Shown piece after piece: positions 42,930-51,176 of a DNA stretch of 64,000 bases. This DNA comes from Photobacterium marinum (GTDB lineage Bacteria; Pseudomonadota; Gammaproteobacteria; Enterobacterales; Vibrionaceae). The notes beneath the pieces are model-generated. The model made no database searches. It was not told where the DNA came from and worked only from the letters and a program-made list of their open reading frames with translations. The stretch lies in NCBI RefSeq assembly GCF_000331515.1, contig NZ_AMZO01000016.1, positions 310,001 to 374,000 on the forward strand. Reading direction: 5' to 3'. The first letter of the stretch is position 1, and every line of letters starts with the position of its first letter. A program made the translations under genes and the position numbers.

Positions 42930-43805
42930 TTAATTTTCTGACCTAGAATAACTAACACAAGCCATTATTGCTTCAAGTGTATAACGATGATAGAACTTCT
43001 CAAATCCATAAAAAAACACAGATGCAATAATAGCAAATGAAACTGTATACCAGTAGTTCCAATCACTCTGGTTCAGATGTGTTAAACTAGCCCAAAAAAT
43101 AAGCACGAAAACAAAGCAGACATTTCTAGAAAAACCATAAAGCGCCACATAATTTGCCATTTTAGGTATGTGGTTTTCACTGTTTTCTTGTGCTGAATGA
43201 TAAATAAACCTAAACAAATCACCTTCTACATACCCAATATTTACTGCTTTGTTATTTATTTCGATGTTTGAGCTGTTAAAAAAATCATCAATTTTATACA
43301 GCAAGGCAATTCTTAAAGGCTTTGGCAATTTAGATGGCCTAATGCCTAGCAATCTATTCAGAATACGTTCCACAGCAACAACAGGAAATAAAACCACCCC
43401 CATAAACAAGTGATTGAATATCTTTCTAGCCATCCCCTTCTTTGTTAAACAGCCATTTCTCACATCAGTATAAAGCTTTACGAAATATTTTCTTACAGAA
43501 AGAGAAAGGATTGCATCAACATTAGAGAATAAGTATTTAGATGGCCAACCATAAGTTTCCGTCAAATATTTTTCGACGAATGATGATGACAACAAACTTA
43601 TCAAGTGACCAATAATATAAAAAACAACAATCAGACCAACGAGAATTGAAGAACCTGCAAATATCCCTCCTTCGACCTTATGAGAAACTTCATTAATTAC
43701 ATTGAAAAAATGTGGTGTAAACATCAAAGACATTATGACAGTAAAAACACCACCAGGAATTAAATACCCAAGGAAGTCATAAAATGAAAATGGATTTTGT
43801 TTCAT
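42930..43805 (-). CDS. Multi-pass membrane protein, cargo of unknown function
   Basis: A 291-residue protein with hydrophobic segments near residues 15-30, 48-72, 130-148, 225-242 and 248-268, so four or five membrane helices. It begins with F-Y-D-F-L-G-Y-L-I-P-G, a motif I have seen only in uncharacterised membrane proteins. The central ~80 residues between helices are probably cytoplasmic. It is the last gene of the low-GC island, preceded by AAGG at a good distance from its ATG. Membrane proteins at the end of such cassettes are often effectors or exclusion proteins; that is inference. Confidence 0.68.
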   Translation of the reverse strand: MKQNPFSFYDFLGYLIPGGVFTVIMSLMFTPHFFNVINEVSHKVEGGIFAGSSILVGLIVVFYIIGHLISLLSSSFVEKYLTETYGWPSKYLFSNVDAILSLSVRKYFVKLYTDVRNGCLTKKGMARKIFNHLFMGVVLFPVVAVERILNRLLGIRPSKLPKPLRIALLYKIDDFFNSSNIEINNKAVNIGYVEGDLFRFIYHSAQENSENHIPKMANYVALYGFSRNVCFVFVLIFWASLTHLNQSDWNYWYTVSFAIIASVFFYGFEKFYHRYTLEAIMACVSYSRSEN

Positions 43806-43954
43806 ACTTAACCTTTAAACACATACGTTATGTATAGCTTAAAAAGAATCGAACCATACTTGATCTTAACAGCAAAAACACAAGGTAATTGTCAACCACG
43901 CATTAGTCTTCAATTACCTTTAAAATATAAGCATCGTTGTTTGTCAATTAATAC

Positions 43955-44254
43955 TTACTCTTTTATTAGACTTTCCCAGTTACTCTCTTCATCATCCTCA
44001 ACCACAATGTTTACATGGCAGTATACCTTACCATTAGATGAACGTAGATAACTGAACAGTTTGGATTTAACCTTACCAGAAAAAGATTCACGCCCATCAA
44101 TATCTAGGGAATTATCGATATGAACAAAATCGCCCACATTAGGTAAGACAACAACACCGGACTTATCGTCTAATTTAATACCGACCACTTCACCACTATC
44201 AATTGGACGAGTACGGCCTCTAGGAAGATATTGATAGTCAATTGAGTATTCCAT
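43955..44254 (-). CDS. Small protein of unknown function in the kinase/phosphatase island
   Basis: A 99-residue, beta-rich protein with two Asp-Gly-type turns and an acidic tail (V-E-D-D-E-E-S). AAGAAGG five bases before ATG 44254 supports translation. No family is recognised. It shares direction and low GC with the kinase and phosphatase genes. Confidence 0.6.
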   Translation of the reverse strand: MEYSIDYQYLPRGRTRPIDSGEVVGIKLDDKSGVVVLPNVGDFVHIDNSLDIDGRESFSGKVKSKLFSYLRSSNGKVYCHVNIVVEDDEESNWESLIKE

Positions 44255-44400
44255 ATTTACCTTCTTTAGTTTTACCCTTTCGAGGGGACACCCTATACAA
44301 CTCTTATGTATAAATGTTCAAAGATGTATCCCTAGACCATCGGTTAGTAACCCACAAAAATAGTCAGCTGGCGTAGCGTCTAAATTAAGTAAGATGAGAT

Positions 44401-44610
44401 TCAATCATCTGATTCGTGTACAACTTGGTATTTAACACCCAAATCATCACACTTAGTTTGGAATACGATGCTGTCACCATGAGCATGAAATTCATATGTT
44501 TTCACTTCACAAGTCGAAGCCTGGACGTCTTCAATTATTTGGCGAAGCTCTTTCCACATCCATCCTTCCGGCACATCAACAACCTTAATTTGTATTGCAA
44601 CCTTAGACAT
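44401..44610 (-). CDS. Very small protein in the kinase/phosphatase island
   Basis: A 69-residue protein with GAGGAAGG upstream of ATG 44610. It reads as an alpha/beta unit (V-A-I-Q-I-K-V-V-D-V-P then helix, then two strands) and ends acidic. No family is recognised. It follows the phosphatase gene by 70 bases and is a candidate partner or inhibitor. Confidence 0.55.
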   Translation of the reverse strand: MSKVAIQIKVVDVPEGWMWKELRQIIEDVQASTCEVKTYEFHAHGDSIVFQTKCDDLGVKYQVVHESDD

Positions 44611-44680
44611 AAAATTACGCCTTCCTCACATTAGTTTTTTAATTATCAAGTTAATTTACTTCCTATCTTGTAAAAGCAAG

Positions 44681-45439
44681 TTAACTTGAGATCTCTACCG
44701 ATAAAGCAACCATTGAATAATCATCAACAGGCCCATTTCTCTCAATCCTTTTCTTCAAACTTGAAGAAAAATTTGAAACGCTCTTCATTGTATTCTGTGA
44801 AAATCTTGCTCTTTTTTCCCATAACTGGTGTGCACCATCAGACATAGCAAATAAAGCAATGCAACCATTCTCTATTGGTAGTTCATCTATAGGGATGAAT
44901 GATTTTTCAAAATGCATGTCAACTTGACGAGCAATTGCGGTAGTTAAAGTTCTTCTTGCCTTCTCACTTACATTCCTTAACTGCCTTTTTGTATAAATCC
45001 CCGCATCTACAGCTTGTTGATATTGAGAATGGTCTTTTGTTAACTGTTGTAACTTACTATTATTTCTCACGTAGAGTCGGCAATCACCAATATGCCCAAT
45101 AAGCAAACCTTCTTCATTTAAGTAACCGAATGAAAGTGTCGTTGCGGCTTGAAACAAGCTATCATTATTTCTTGCTAAAGAGATAACCTTATCTCTTACA
45201 TCTAAGAATACTGTTTCAACATTGGTGATATAGTTGCTTTCAGTTACAGTTTCAAGATGTTTGACAGCGCATTTTGATGCCAACTCTGCTCCTGAATAAG
45301 AACCAACGCCATCAGCAACAGCAAACAAAACACCACTGCCAAGTTTCTTTGGCATTAAGATGCTATCTTCATTTATTCTATGATCGCTTTTAGGAAAGCA
45401 AAAAGATGCTGTTTCTATTATTTTTAACATAACATCCAT
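44681..45439 (-). CDS. PP2C-family Ser/Thr protein phosphatase
   Basis: A 252-residue soluble metal-dependent phosphatase. All PP2C metal motifs are present: R-I-N-E-D (Glu 24, Asp 25), A-D-G-V-G-S (Asp 43), G-H-I-G-D-C-R, F-A-M-S-D-G-A and the final D-D-Y-S-M-V. It lacks any sensor domain or membrane segment. It starts 7 bases after the kinase stop, so the pair is co-transcribed and probably coupled, and it is the natural opponent of that kinase. Confidence 0.9.
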   Translation of the reverse strand: MDVMLKIIETASFCFPKSDHRINEDSILMPKKLGSGVLFAVADGVGSYSGAELASKCAVKHLETVTESNYITNVETVFLDVRDKVISLARNNDSLFQAATTLSFGYLNEEGLLIGHIGDCRLYVRNNSKLQQLTKDHSQYQQAVDAGIYTKRQLRNVSEKARRTLTTAIARQVDMHFEKSFIPIDELPIENGCIALFAMSDGAHQLWEKRARFSQNTMKSVSNFSSSLKKRIERNGPVDDYSMVALSVEISS

Positions 45440-45446
45440 ATCTCAC

Positions 45447-46241
45447 TTATGCTGCAGTACATAGCAGAGCTTTATTCAGTTCTAGCTTTAAATCTGTAAC
45501 ACTTCTATATCGTTGGCTTTTCTCCATTAAGAGGCATCGGGAAATTACTTTCTCTACCTCTGTATTATTGAAACCAATATCTTTTATTATTTTCCCTATA
45601 GAATAGATATCGGACTGAATTGAGTATTCACCAAATAACTGAGCTTCAGGTGCCATGTAAGGCCTAGATCCCATACAGGTTCCGATTGCCGTTAGAACTG
45701 TTGAGTCGGCATCCGGTTTAGTATCCTTAACCAACCCAAAATCTGACACCTTATAGCAAAGTTCCTTCGTTTTGCTTTTTTGGTCACAAGTTTCAGAATA
45801 TCTGAGTATATTTTGAGGCTTTAGATCCCTATGCAGATAGCCCTTTTCATGAACAGCTTCAACACCATTTAATATATCGTTTATGCACTTAATCTTATCT
45901 TCAGCAAACAATAAACCAGCTTCAAGGTCACTATCCAAGTCCCCTTCAGCAAGACTCATCACAAAATATGGGTGGGTCACTCGATCATCAAATAAGTAAA
46001 TGGGTACGATATTTTTACTAAATAAATTAGCTTGATATAGAATTTCCCGCTTAAATCGGCGTTTCAGCTCTTCTTCCGTTACTTTTTCAAGAATATCCGG
46101 TTCTGGATTAAAGACCTTCCTTGCATACTCTCCACATAAGTGCTTATTTGAGTTGTAAAGGCGCATTTTCTCCACATAACCAAATGCACCTTTTCCAATT
46201 TTACACAAAGGCTCAATAAAATAATTGCCACATTTTTCCAT
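45447..46241 (-). CDS. Hanks-type Ser/Thr protein kinase
   Basis: A 264-residue soluble kinase with a complete catalytic set: Gly loop G-K-G-A-F-G (16-21), Lys 42 in A-R-K-V-F, Glu 66 of helix C, H-R-D-L-K-P-Q-N (137-144), D-F-G (167-169) and the A-P-E motif. It ends at the kinase fold, with no transmembrane segment or PASTA domain, unlike housekeeping PknB/StkP. It is first in the five-gene island and has its own promoter-like sequence. Position inside a prophage next to a PP2C gene suggests a control or defence role rather than cell-wall signalling. Confidence 0.9.
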   Translation of the reverse strand: MEKCGNYFIEPLCKIGKGAFGYVEKMRLYNSNKHLCGEYARKVFNPEPDILEKVTEEELKRRFKREILYQANLFSKNIVPIYLFDDRVTHPYFVMSLAEGDLDSDLEAGLLFAEDKIKCINDILNGVEAVHEKGYLHRDLKPQNILRYSETCDQKSKTKELCYKVSDFGLVKDTKPDADSTVLTAIGTCMGSRPYMAPEAQLFGEYSIQSDIYSIGKIIKDIGFNNTEVEKVISRCLLMEKSQRYRSVTDLKLELNKALLCTAA

Positions 46242-46265
46242 CTATGAGTTACCATTTTTGTGTTT

Positions 46266-46295
46266 TCTATCAGAGACTTAGTTCTAAATTGTCAA
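46266..46295 (-). promoter_or_regulatory. Candidate sigma-70 promoter of the kinase/phosphatase operon
   Basis: On the minus strand a perfect TTGACA (46295-46290) is followed after 18 bases by GATAGA (46271-46266), a weak -10. It lies 25-54 bases before the kinase ATG, so the island need not depend on phage promoters. Confidence 0.5.
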
Positions 46296-46695
46296 GCTTA
46301 CTTTGTATTCGTCAGAATACCATACACATACCATATAGGCATAAGGTTGAAATGAAATTAATTGCATTAAATTTAATTGATCCTTGATATCGATTAAGGA
46401 ACAAGCACCTATTTGCTGTTATGGCTTTGGTGTTCAAGGGAGAGAGGTTTGGTTACGGTGGTTACAACCCCCTCCGGCTCCCCCTTTGATTGGCTCTTAG
46501 CGATCTTTGGGCTGTGGGGGTTAATGGGGAGAGGTTTGTGTGCTCTGGAATCTTATTTATCATCTACTAAGTGAATGTGTGATACGCACATCACATTTGG
46601 TGCAAATCTGATGTGGTTAAAAGAGCATGATTTTGTTGAATAGTGATAAAAGCCCCAGCTAATACCTAAACCGATACATTATTAAAAGGATTATT
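46296..46695. other. AT-rich spacer with a GC-rich block between kinase operon and a small plus-strand gene
   Basis: Part of a 710-base gap in the core between the kinase and G. It contains a GC-rich block at 46461-46531 with AACCCCC, CTCCCCC, GGGGGTT and GGGGAG, which could pair as two interleaved helices. It also has an inverted repeat TGTGAT-N6-ATCACA at 46578-46595 that could be an operator. In Mu this G to I gap holds the strong gyrase site; I cannot identify one by eye. Confidence 0.35.
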
Positions 46696-46806
46696 ATGGA
46701 TATTTCATTGGTTGAAAAATCACTCGATGACTTGGGAATTGAATTTACTAGGACTGGCGAAGTTCTTAACGTTAAGCTTGAGAATAAAGGTGAGGATTCG
46801 GAGTAA
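46696..46806 (+). CDS. Possible 36-residue protein on the plus strand
   Basis: ATG 46696 has AAGGA seven bases upstream and opens a 36-residue acidic frame (D-I-S-L-V-E-K-S-L-D-D-L-G-I). It runs against the phage genes and lies downstream of the inverted repeat at 46578. It could be a tiny regulator or antitoxin-like product, or chance. Confidence 0.35.
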   Translation: MDISLVEKSLDDLGIEFTRTGEVLNVKLENKGEDSE

Positions 46807-46860
46807 TGTGGTAGAGAACTTTCTAGCTTTCGCCTCATCCCCTACATAATCTCACGGCCC

Positions 46861-46887
46861 GTTTAAATCCATTTAAGAGCGTTTAAC
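46861..46887. repeat. Phased TTAAAC repeat, copy 3
   Basis: GTTTAAATCCATTTAAGAG followed by CGTTTAAC, downstream of the G gene stop. Words are spaced 10-11 bases as in the other copies. Confidence 0.4.
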
Positions 46888-46951
46888 TCCCTTTTAGCAA
46901 AGCCGTTGCACCTTAGCTGCCGTTAACAGCTCAAAATGGATTACAGGCACT

Positions 46952-47410
46952 TTATGCCTGTTGCAGGAAATCACCTAAAATCTGGTAAATCTCTTCAAGA
47001 TCATCATTTGAGACACCTAACCAAGGGCGAGCAGGTACGGCTACGTTTGGCGGGCGCATTTCAGTAGAGCCGCCAAAGTGGTGAATGGCTCCATACTCGT
47101 AGTTGGTGCCGAACTCGAAAAGCTGAGGTTGTGCCAGGTAATTCAGTTCTCGGCCTAAATGGTGATTCAGCACCAAGATGATGTCCTGGTTCTTTTTCTT
47201 TCTTTGTTTATAGCCTTCACTCAATGGTGCCCAGGGCGTGCCATCCGGTGAGATTTGTTTTTCCCAGCGATCGCTATGGCTGATAAGCAGCATTTCACCA
47301 ATATCCTGAAAGGCGGGCTGCAGGTTCGTCCCCTTCTGAATCAGCTGATTGATCTGTTTTTGGATTTGTACCTGGCCTTCAAAAGTAACGGTATAACGGG
47401 CTCCAGCCAT
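46952..47410 (-). CDS. Mu gpG-like virion morphogenesis protein
   Basis: A 152-residue head/tail morphogenesis protein. The family signature includes D-R-W-E-K-Q-I-S-P-D-G-T-P-W-A-P-L near residue 52 and Y-G-A-I-H-H-F-G-G, then P-A-R-P-W-L-G. It starts one base overlapping the upstream gene (TAATG). In Mu the next gene is I; here 4 kb of cargo intervenes. Confidence 0.88.
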   Translation of the reverse strand: MAGARYTVTFEGQVQIQKQINQLIQKGTNLQPAFQDIGEMLLISHSDRWEKQISPDGTPWAPLSEGYKQRKKKNQDIILVLNHHLGRELNYLAQPQLFEFGTNYEYGAIHHFGGSTEMRPPNVAVPARPWLGVSNDDLEEIYQILGDFLQQA

Positions 47411-47601
47411 TACAACAGCCCTTCTTCACGGGCTTGATTGAGCAATTCCTCATCGGCGTCTGCCAGCACAGCCTCCCAAAGCTCCCCAATCCGGTCAGCC
47501 TCTTCTCCCCTTGCCTGCTTTTCCAGCCTGTCAAGCTGGCGCAAGGATTCTATGGTTAACGGGTGTTTAAACAGCATTTGAGCTTGCTCAATCAGTGACA
47601 T
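47410..47601 (-). CDS. Small phage protein between F and G
   Basis: A 63-residue, highly charged, helical protein (E-E-A-D-R-I-G-E-L-W-E-A-V) with AAGGGA upstream and one-base coupling to G. It is probably a small head-assembly or accessory factor; no family is recognised. Confidence 0.62.
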   Translation of the reverse strand: MSLIEQAQMLFKHPLTIESLRQLDRLEKQARGEEADRIGELWEAVLADADEELLNQAREEGLL

Positions 47602-47847
47602 TTCATATCCCTTCGTCTTATTACTTAACTTTATTTGCTATTTTTTATTGTCAATAAATATTTTTTACTTTTTTTTCAAATTTCTCGTTTCACCTCAAAT
47701 CAGCAAATATTACCCACATATTGGACAATATAAGCTTCAAATCAATATATAAGAAAAATCTAATAAAACATAACTAATCACTCTACTCTCGACACACTAT
47801 TGAATTATTACCTTTCATCTGCAAAATGATAAAACAGAAATCAAACA

Positions 47848-48198
47848 ATGGTGATGAACATGCACGTTCTTTTAAATAAACTCGAAGCCATTAATCACTT
47901 CGAAAACACTTCATTCTTAAAGCGCCAAACTAAAAATATGAATTTTGTAAATCTTAGTAACGACGCACTGTTCATAAAAATGCCTGATGCTTTATTTAAC
48001 TGTGATTATCGCCTAGGGTTCATGAATTTAAAAAATGGTGATATTTACCACTTAAACAAAAAAAGTGGACAGGCCTCATATGGAAAAAAATCGACAGAAC
48101 AAGCGAAAGCTTTCATCAGTAATTATAAACTCTTTGGTTTAGAATTCGCGCTATTAAAAGTTCAGTCTATCAGATTAAATACCCAGTCATTTATATAA
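47848..48198 (+). CDS. Plus-strand cargo gene convergent with F, unknown function
   Basis: An AT-rich frame of up to 116 residues with alternative starts at 47848, 47854 and 47863. The product is mostly polar with L-G-F-M-N-L-K-N-G-D-I-Y-H-L and has no known motif. It points against all core genes and its last 37 bases overlap the end of F. The strand, base composition and place just after a domain-extended F gene suggest an acquired gene, possibly an immunity partner. Confidence 0.5.
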   Translation: MVMNMHVLLNKLEAINHFENTSFLKRQTKNMNFVNLSNDALFIKMPDALFNCDYRLGFMNLKNGDIYHLNKKSGQASYGKKSTEQAKAFISNYKLFGLEFALLKVQSIRLNTQSFI

Positions 48199-49592
48199 TC
48201 ATTGATAACTGGGTACAATTCACCCAGTTTTTTAGAAGCCAACAACCATGCAGCAAAATGTTCTGCAAACCATTCGCTGTCGTTCGTCGCACCATAGCGA
48301 GTAAGAGACTGTTTACCTTTTACCTCTGGCGGAATAACCGGCTTCCCGGCTTTATAGTAAACCTGATGCCCCATTTCATGAGCCCAGGTCGTCACAACTC
48401 TGGCAGATGAATTTAAATGAGATTCAGCCGCTGCAGAGAATGACCAGTAACGGGCATCGGTTCCCCCTTTCCGTATAGCCCTAACAATAGCTTGTTGCAA
48501 TTGCCGAGCATCTACTTTCGTAAACCGGTCACTGGCTTTGGCCTTCACCACAACAAGATTCCAGCTACCGGCAGTAAAACCATTGGTACGAGTTACTCGG
48601 CGGGTTGTAAAGTTCCAGAGAGGATTCGGTTTACCCGACTGCAAATAAGCCTCAACATCTTCAGCTATTGCCCGTGCTTTCTTACCACCGCTCAGTTCTC
48701 CGGCTTTCAGAAACAACGTTTTTATATCATGCGACTTTAAAGCTTTCTCGAAGGCTTTTACCTGGGGCGAATCCAACTCGGCCAGTAAGTTGCTCAGGCT
48801 TTCTGCTCCAACACCTTTTACCGTTGAAAATGCATGATCAACAATACGTGGAGCCAACCGTTCTGCCAGTGGCGTTTTTTTAGTGACAACAGCCTGAGTT
48901 TTTTCTGTCAACTCAGCACTACTTTTCGGAGTGTAATCAAAACCGGGATCTATTCCTTTCGGGATCTGATGTACTTCACCGGTTACCTTATCGATCCACT
49001 CATAGGTAGTAACTCTAGGCGCAGCGGTTACTTTCAGCCCCAAACGTTTTAAATCACGCTCGCTGGCTGTCAGCTTTTTACACTTGCAACCGTAGCCGTT
49101 TATCGGGGTGTGAGTATCCCACCAGGGATCATCCAACGGAATAACCAGGTTGTTCCATGATAAATGGTCATGACGTGGATGCTCTGCCCCGGAGTGTTTA
49201 TAAATGCCATAAGGACGACGATTTTTTACCTGCTGTATTTGTTGCTCGCGGCCCGCTGTGTATGACTGACGAATGTTGGTTTCGTAAATCACCTGTGCGC
49301 GCCAACTGGCAGACCCGCTTTTACCCGAGGCATAAGGCTCCCAACCATGCCTGGCTACAATGTCGTTAAACTGCTGTTTAAACCAGTTCAGCGACTTTCC
49401 TTCGGCTATCGCTTTATCAATCGCCAAACGAAAATCAGCCAGTAAATCATCTTTGGTGGCTCCGGCAACCATAAAGCCCCGGTCGTGGGCATTCTTCCAA
49501 AGATCAGCCCAACGTTCCGTCGGTACATTGGCCTTTTGACGAAAGTAGGCAATCTGCTCATTAAACGGCAAGCTCCCATACTGAACCGGCAT
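48162..49592 (-). CDS. Mu F-like minor head protein with C-terminal zincin metallopeptidase-like domain
   Basis: A 476-residue protein. Residues 1-210 match the Mu F / SPP1 gp7 minor head family: E-T-N-I-R-Q-S-Y-T-A-G-R, the H-P-R-H-D-H-L-S-W region and N-G-Y-G-C-K-C-K with paired cysteines. After a linker, residues ~255-476 form a different domain with H-E-M-G-H (405-409) and a downstream E-W-F-A-E (Glu 440/444), the zinc ligands of a zincin. MuF proteins fused to variable C-terminal enzymes are known as phage-carried polymorphic toxins. Autoproteolysis in head maturation is the alternative. Confidence 0.85.
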   Translation of the reverse strand: MPVQYGSLPFNEQIAYFRQKANVPTERWADLWKNAHDRGFMVAGATKDDLLADFRLAIDKAIAEGKSLNWFKQQFNDIVARHGWEPYASGKSGSASWRAQVIYETNIRQSYTAGREQQIQQVKNRRPYGIYKHSGAEHPRHDHLSWNNLVIPLDDPWWDTHTPINGYGCKCKKLTASERDLKRLGLKVTAAPRVTTYEWIDKVTGEVHQIPKGIDPGFDYTPKSSAELTEKTQAVVTKKTPLAERLAPRIVDHAFSTVKGVGAESLSNLLAELDSPQVKAFEKALKSHDIKTLFLKAGELSGGKKARAIAEDVEAYLQSGKPNPLWNFTTRRVTRTNGFTAGSWNLVVVKAKASDRFTKVDARQLQQAIVRAIRKGGTDARYWSFSAAAESHLNSSARVVTTWAHEMGHQVYYKAGKPVIPPEVKGKQSLTRYGATNDSEWFAEHFAAWLLASKKLGELYPVINDYINDWVFNLID

Positions 49593-51160
49593 TACTTACC
49601 ATCCTTAACATCGTTAATACCGGCCAGCTCTGCCGCCGCCATCGCCTGGGCCATGACTTCGCCCAACTCTTCAGTGCTGATCACTCCCTGCAATGACAGG
49701 ATATCCTCACGCAATTGGGTCAGTGACTCAGCGCCCTCAACCAGTTCCCGCACTGGCTCTATCATATTGGCCAGCAAGCCCCCAGCATCCTGCTGAAGCC
49801 GCTCTGTTTGCAGGTCGGCGACATCCTTTTGGTTTGCGAGTGCTTTCAGCACTGCCAGCCCTTTCAGTTCGGCCTGTAATGTATCCGCCGGTTTTGTTGT
49901 CCCGAGTACAACCTCATCGTCCTGCGCCATCGGGATCTGCGTTTTCTCATGCGCCCATGCAAGTGGGATTCTCATGCCCATGTTGACCAAACCGGGCAAA
50001 GCTTTGGACAGGCGCTCTATGTCTTCGGCTTCGGTCAGTTCGAACTCGAAGCGAGGTATGCGGTGGCGGGTTCGGTAGCTTTTGCCATTAAGGGCATACA
50101 GAGGGAAAACCAGATCGCGGGTTAAGGTGGCGGCGATGCGCTTGAGGTCGAAATCGCGGATTTCTTCACGCACTTCGTTATGAACGTTACCCAGTGCGTT
50201 GGTGCTGGTTTTGCCATCGGCCTGGCTGGTTAGGGTGCCACCGAGAATGGCTTTGGACTGGGATTTTTCACACCAGGCCACCATGGCCATAAACGGATCG
50301 CTGGCTCCGTCGGCGGCATTTTGAAAATCGATATCCATGCCTTTGGGGATGATGCCCCCGGCATTGTGGCCAATGGACATCACCGCCCGAAGCAAAGTGG
50401 TTTTCTCGCGTTCGGTGGCCCCTTCTGGGTATTTGCCGAGCCGGATCGGCAGACCGTAAATCTCCAAAAACTCAGCAAGATCACGGATGCTGTAGTTTTT
50501 AAACAGGAACGGCCAGGCAAGAACGCGCACCAGCCCCCGGCGGGTTAAGTAACCGGATTTGGCTTTAGCGGTATGCGATATCCAACCGAACGGGTTTAAC
50601 GCGGCTCCTTCATGGCTGCCGTCTCGCAGGCGCAGCTGGTTACGGTTATCCGGATGGGTCTGGAACCAGGACGGATCGCGGTGGTCGTAGCCTGTTACCA
50701 ACTGGATGCCTTCGACCACTTCCCAGCGCAGTTCGAGGTTAGCAAAGGTTTTTAACGTGGCGTCGGCCATATCGAAAAACGCATCTTCCAGCCAGGTGGC
50801 GTCTTCAAACAGTTCCTGCAGCAGATCGGCATCGTATTGCTCTTCTTTACTTGGGTTACGCGGTGGACGAATATTCCATTCCACGTTAAGCAGTGCCATT
50901 TTTCGTTTGCTCAGCTCGCTCTGAATATGGGCGTCTTTTTCTTCCATGTCTTCGGCCAGCTCACACTGGGCGATTAAGTCCCCTTCTTCGGCCCGTTTCA
51001 TCAGGCTGGCCAGCTTTAATGGCGTTAGCCCTGCCGAGGGATGTGCGGCATAGTGCCGTTTAAGGTTGAGCAGACGGGCATCGGATTCGGTTTGCGGTTG
51101 TTCGAGGTCGGCTTTTTCTATCGGTCGGCCCCAGATATCTTGAATGATTGATTGCGCCAT
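49592..51160 (-). CDS. DUF935 portal protein (gp29-like)
   Basis: A 522-residue portal subunit forming the dodecameric DNA gate of the head. Signature parts: L-A-E-D-M-E-E-K-D-A-H-I near residue 70, W-P-F-L-F-K-N-Y-S-I-R-D-L-A-E-F and Y-G-L-P-I-R-L-G-K-Y. ATG 51160 has AAGGA upstream. It ends on the F start (one-base overlap) as in Mu. Confidence 0.93.
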   Translation of the reverse strand: MAQSIIQDIWGRPIEKADLEQPQTESDARLLNLKRHYAAHPSAGLTPLKLASLMKRAEEGDLIAQCELAEDMEEKDAHIQSELSKRKMALLNVEWNIRPPRNPSKEEQYDADLLQELFEDATWLEDAFFDMADATLKTFANLELRWEVVEGIQLVTGYDHRDPSWFQTHPDNRNQLRLRDGSHEGAALNPFGWISHTAKAKSGYLTRRGLVRVLAWPFLFKNYSIRDLAEFLEIYGLPIRLGKYPEGATEREKTTLLRAVMSIGHNAGGIIPKGMDIDFQNAADGASDPFMAMVAWCEKSQSKAILGGTLTSQADGKTSTNALGNVHNEVREEIRDFDLKRIAATLTRDLVFPLYALNGKSYRTRHRIPRFEFELTEAEDIERLSKALPGLVNMGMRIPLAWAHEKTQIPMAQDDEVVLGTTKPADTLQAELKGLAVLKALANQKDVADLQTERLQQDAGGLLANMIEPVRELVEGAESLTQLREDILSLQGVISTEELGEVMAQAMAAAELAGINDVKDGK

Positions 51161-51176
51161 CAATTGTTTTCCTTAT

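Noticed and set aside
46578..46595. CRP site TGTGAT-N6-ATCACA
   Set aside because: The TGTGA and TCACA halves are 8 bases apart, not 6; kept only as a generic inverted repeat.
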